From positions 186,001 to 250,000 of the forward strand of contig JABVXV010000031.1 of assembly GCA_013365325.1 (NCBI GenBank): 64,000 nt of DNA. The letters are read 5' to 3'. Under the pieces are notes generated by a model. It saw nothing but the letters and a program-made list of their open reading frames with translations. It was not told where the DNA came from and made no database searches. Every line of letters begins with the position of its first letter. Positions within the stretch are counted from its first letter, which is position 1. The DNA comes from Dipetalonema caudispina. Lineage: Eukaryota; Nematoda; Chromadorea; Rhabditida; Onchocercidae. The translations under genes were made by a program, and so were the position numbers. Shown here piece after piece: positions 51,279 to 64,000 of the stretch.

Positions 51279-53046
51279 ATGTCGATTGCTGATATATTGG
51301 AACTGCCGAAAATTGAACTTATTAAAGAGATTTACTATTATTATACAAATAATCTGTTATGGAATTTATTTTTAACATCAACTGGTATTGTCTACTTCCT
51401 CTTCATTTCTATTCCTTTGTAAGTAATGATAAACTTTCAAATGGAATAAATGAATGGATCTATAGAAAGTAGTGATGAAATGAAAGTTTCAATGGTAAAT
51501 TTTGCAATGATCCTCAGAATTTGAATGATAAGTCGAGTTTTAACGTTTAAAATTTTTAGAAAACAAAACTTACCCAACGTATCACAAAGTATAAATTTAT
51601 GCACTAAAAAAAAATTTATTTCTTTATCTTTTAATTGCAGACAAGCAGTTTATAAATGGTACCGACAAAAAAGCAGCGATAGCGATTCTTCAGTTCCATA
51701 TTTTGCTACATACGTTGGGTAACATTATGTCGGTTAAATTATCTTACACTTTTGTGAACATTACTTTAACCTTTTTAGGAAATTCGCAAAATCCTTTTTT
51801 CAGAATATTTCGAATCAGTCCGATTTAAAGTAAATTTTATTTAAGATCTGTGGTTTTCTGAGACCTTTCAAGGTTCTTTTAATTTACATTTACTACAATC
51901 TCAAGTTTGGTCATGAAAATTATTGAATTGTTAAATGGAGCAATAGAATAATAAATTTTGACTCTCTTATTTTACTATCCTATTGCATTGAATTTCAGAT
52001 CAGCCTTATGGCTTCGCTATTCGATGTATACCTCAAATTCGAAAGCGATCCTTTTGCAGGCTTATTCAGTTCTCATGCAGATATTTTTTCTTGCAGCAAT
52101 GTTGTTCTACAGAACCAGAAAAGTATGTTAGCGCCTTGTTCTTAAGATACACTTTTATCAATGATATCATTTTTAAATAATCAGCCTAGCAAGAGCATTG
52201 CAGACTAAACTTCTCCAATTATTATGCCTAATTACAACAGCGCTTGCAACGCTATTTCTTTGTGCGCAAATGTTACAAGTTGAGGAAGGCAGAGCATTCA
52301 TTGGTAGCGTGGCGTCTTGTTCTCAAATCATCGGATCAACAGCTTGCCTTTTCCTAGTTGTATGTTATTTCAAAATTTGGCGACCCTATAATTTCACCAA
52401 AAAAACAAAAAAAGTTAGCTATTAGCAATTTAAAATTCATTCCATCAACATATGATGAAACTGTACATCAATACGACATGATGTATTGAAAATCTTAATG
52501 TATTGAAATGACATTTCTATCGCGTGAATAGTTGACCTCTGCCAAATATGCAGTTTCTAATCCCTAAAAATTTCGATTTTTGGAGAAAGAGAAACAGAAG
52601 GATTGACAATTGAATTACAGTATCAAGTGGTGAAACGGAAAGCAATAGATTTTGTACCATTTGGATCAGTAGCATTTGCATGGGTTTTGGAAGTACACAT
52701 CGTCATCTATAGTATTGGGGTCAGGGACTTCCATTTATTGGTTAGTTACAATGTTAGATCTTTGCATCAAAACGGGAAAATTTCATTTCGACAATAAAAG
52801 TTTTGGTGATTCATCTTTTCCATGTTTCTTGTAAGAGACAAAAGTATGCTCTAAAATTAAGATTTGAAAAGTTCATATTTTAAACACTTATTTTTACTTT
52901 TCCACTTCATTTTGCAGATAGGGAATGGAACATTTTTGGTAGCGGATGGCATGCTTCTGTTAATGTTTTTCATATATCCTACTGAACCGCCGAAAACAAA
53001 GCCAAATAATCCCGTCCCATCAATATCCATGCAACTAACAAACTAA
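51279..53046 (+). CDS. SWEET (MtN3/saliva) sugar transporter
   Basis: Six exons: 51279-51418, 51641-51718, 51999-52122, 52204-52359, 52621-52740, 52918-53046, giving 248 residues, the usual size for animal SWEETs. SWEETs are seven-helix uniporters that let glucose and other sugars cross the plasma or internal membranes down their gradient. Two MtN3 repeats are visible. In the first, [18 protein letters not shown] holds the Pro hinge and the LW.RY signature. In the second, [12 protein letters not shown] carries its Pro hinge and [11 protein letters not shown] the loop into the last helix. The canonical pore Asn of repeat two (PN..G) appears as IGNG here, slightly shifted. The hydrophilic tail is short and Pro-rich. 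Phases agree throughout. Which C. elegans swt gene it matches cannot be told. Confidence 0.9.
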
Positions 53047-53194
53047 TTAATGATGAACTGATTATCCTTGATACATTAAATCATGTAAAACTGGCAGCTT
53101 GTCCAAGCTAACAGTTTTTAAGAGCCATAATAATTTAAATAATATTTCTCTCGCAGGCTTTATTAAATATGCTAGTATCACTTTACTATAATAA

Positions 53195-53206
53195 TTTATT
53201 AATAAA
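53195..53206. terminator. two-way poly(A) palindrome TTTATTAATAAA
   Basis: The plus-strand AATAAA (53201-53206) serves SWEET, whose stop is at 53046. The abutting TTTATT (53195-53200) is AATAAA for cbs on the minus strand, whose stop is at 53354. Both stops lie about 150 bases away. The position midway between two convergent genes fits a shared 3'-end signal. Confidence 0.6.
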
Positions 53207-53353
53207 TATAAAGATTTTATTTTGCAACATACTGAACTTTCTTGTAATGAATAAGATAGTAACTGAAAAAGTAATGCAAGCAATAAATTCCACATTCAAA
53301 CTTGTTCCTAATACAAGTTGTTTTAATATATCATCGCATCATCTATTCTAAGT

Positions 53354-62273
<8,920 letters not shown>

Positions 62274-64000
62274 TATTATCTTTGTTAGATGGATGGGAAA
62301 TTAAAGAATTAAATTTTGGTTAAAATATTATTTATAATAATTAGCGACGAAATGTGAACATGATGGAGTGGCGGAGATTGTCTTTGATCCAATACAAACC
62401 ATTTGTAATCCAATTAAGAAAAGTTGACGCACAGGAAAGTGGAGATAAAAAAGGCTGGGATAAGTTTAACATCGCTAAAGAGTATTTGTACTTCCGATAG
62501 AGTTCACTTTTTGATTCCTCTTTATCCTCATTTCAATCCTTTCCTTTTACCCGTACAATTTTCACTTATCTTTTCCTTTTACATCACCTCCGTCCGATCG
62601 ACTATAACGTAGCACTCGATCCATCCACAAATATGTCGCTTCCTTCCATCTCCTTCCCTTGTATCATCCACTTCTTCTTTTACCTATATTTTATTTACCC
62701 ATCTTCCTCCTCATTTAACATCGCCTCCTCTTTCCTTTGCATTATATTTTTAATTCTATAATTTATTTTCATTTCCAAAATTTTTGCTGAAATGAGACAG
62801 ATGACCTTAAGCATCCATTGACCTTCAACTATCATCTCTACAACACTATTCAACCAGATTTTATCACATTTCCAATCAAAGCAATCTTTATTTTTAAAAA
62901 AAGAATAACTGTGAAAAACTTTACAAGACGTCCGTTGACATTTTCCTAATTTTCAAAACAGAATTCATAAATGTCTTCAAAAGGCACGATGAAGCCATTT
63001 TACATTTTATATGGTGCAATTATTTCCAACAAAAATAAAATAAATGTGCTATGCTGTGAACACCTGGTTAGAAAATATCCATCATTTAACAAACTTGGAT
63101 CATCATGGCTATATATAGAACTCAGAAAACACTGACACAAGTCTTCCACTATTATAATATAGACCAGTTTATTTAATTTCTGATTAATTTTTCACTATTT
63201 ATTGATTAAAATTAATATGTTTCTCTATTAGAACAAAAGCCTTGATCAAAATGGGCAATATAAGTAGCAAATCATGTTTAGGACGATTGCTAATATGTAA
63301 GAGAATATTTATAAAGTATATTTGTCCCTTGTTAATTCATATACAGTTATGAGGGTTCCCATATTTTTCATTCTAATACAATCTCTGCACAGATAATACT
63401 TTACGTTTCCTTGCAAAAATTGTTTAAATCGAGTGTTAAAAACTCGATTTTTTATAAACACTTTACAATTTTTCTTACAAAAAAAGTGTAAGGAATAATC
63501 TGTGCCGATTGTGGTACAATATTTAAACAACCTTTACAAAGAATAAACTTCTAAGATTGAAAGTCAGTCACTGATACCACCGTTTTGGTTGCACTATTTT
63601 GAAACTTCCACCACAAAACCAAAAAGACCCACTATCAATTCCGGAAAGACTAAAAAACAGAACGGATCAACTTCGGACAGCTCCTACAGCTAAAAGTAAT
63701 ATTTAGACTTCTCTATTTGCTCTGTTGACTATTCGTATTTTGACAGCAAAAATTTGTGTATAAAAGGGAGGGAAGGGGGGGGGATTAAATCTTCAAAAAT
63801 CTTATATCAACGAGTGAATTCAAAACCTGAAATTACTCAAATATTACAGACAAGTGTAGGAATCGAACAATTTGCTCTATCAATAAGTAAGTGGGCCTAT
63901 GGCCCCCAAACGTAATGACGATGAAAGATGACAGTTAGCCGCTATTAATTTTTACTGTTTGTTTTTACAGCAGTAGTGGGCTTGGAAATTCATTGTAAAA
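62274..64000. other. upstream region of cbs, no confident gene
   Basis: Contains a pyrimidine-rich stretch at 62500-62740 and a G run at 63774-63782. A plus-strand segment 63547-63693 is open for 48 codons to TAA without an ATG and has a Ser/Thr/Lys-rich protein-like composition. It could be a terminal exon but has no partner exon. TTTTTACAG at 63963-63971 near the window end could be an acceptor of a gene lying to the right. Confidence 0.4.

Noticed and set aside
63830..63930. tRNA-like GTTCGATTCC on the minus strand
   Set aside because: The flanking bases cannot form a T stem, and no acceptor stem or D arm could be drawn.

Overview
The window is a piece of an AT-rich nematode genome. Its genes are split into many small exons with short TTTCAG-type acceptors and GTAAGT-like donors, several start codons sit just after a TTTCAG/TTGCAG that would suit spliced-leader trans-splicing, and the gene content is nematode-like: AJM-1, a secreted EB-module protein, a SWEET transporter and a CBS with two tandem catalytic modules. 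Long introns, about 70% A+T and no operon-dense packing would suit a filarial or other clade III worm, but the species is inferred, not shown.

Layout. (1) 1-28760, plus: the 3' part of one large gene of at least 28 exons, read here as ajm-1 (apical junction molecule). It has a Ser/Pro/Thr-rich N-terminal part, a Glu/Arg-rich coiled coil of about 500 residues spread over exons 15264-18793, a low-complexity Ser/Arg part, and a C-terminal part with a perfect MYND-type Cys/His pattern and a class I PDZ-ligand tail. The 5' end lies outside the window. (2) 30036-32719, minus: a three-exon DR1/NC2-beta gene, convergent with ajm-1, with a long hairpin in its second intron. (3) 32720-42370: about 9.6 kb with little that can be called a gene. 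It holds an orphan exon near 39.1 kb, a perfect CRE palindrome and a pyrimidine tract. (4) 42371-48179, minus: an 11-exon gene for a secreted cysteine-rich protein with six EB-type modules and a lustrin-type C-terminal domain. (5) 51279-53046, plus: a six-exon SWEET sugar transporter, divergent from the EB gene. (6) 53354-62273, minus: a 16-exon cystathionine beta-synthase with two complete PLP modules in tandem, convergent with SWEET at a shared two-way poly(A) palindrome. (7) 62274-64000: upstream region of cbs, with no confident gene.

All exon chains were built by hand from splice sites and phase. Each chain keeps one open frame and sums to a multiple of three: 5742 nt for ajm-1 without the two cassette candidates, 513 for DR1, 1764 for the EB gene, 747 for SWEET and 2277 for cbs. 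The genes act in separate processes: epithelial junctions, transcription repression, a secreted matrix or cuticle-type protein, sugar transport and sulfur amino acid metabolism. Nothing suggests a joint pathway. From memory, ajm-1 and cbs-1 are both X-linked in C. elegans, so the block may be conserved X-element synteny.
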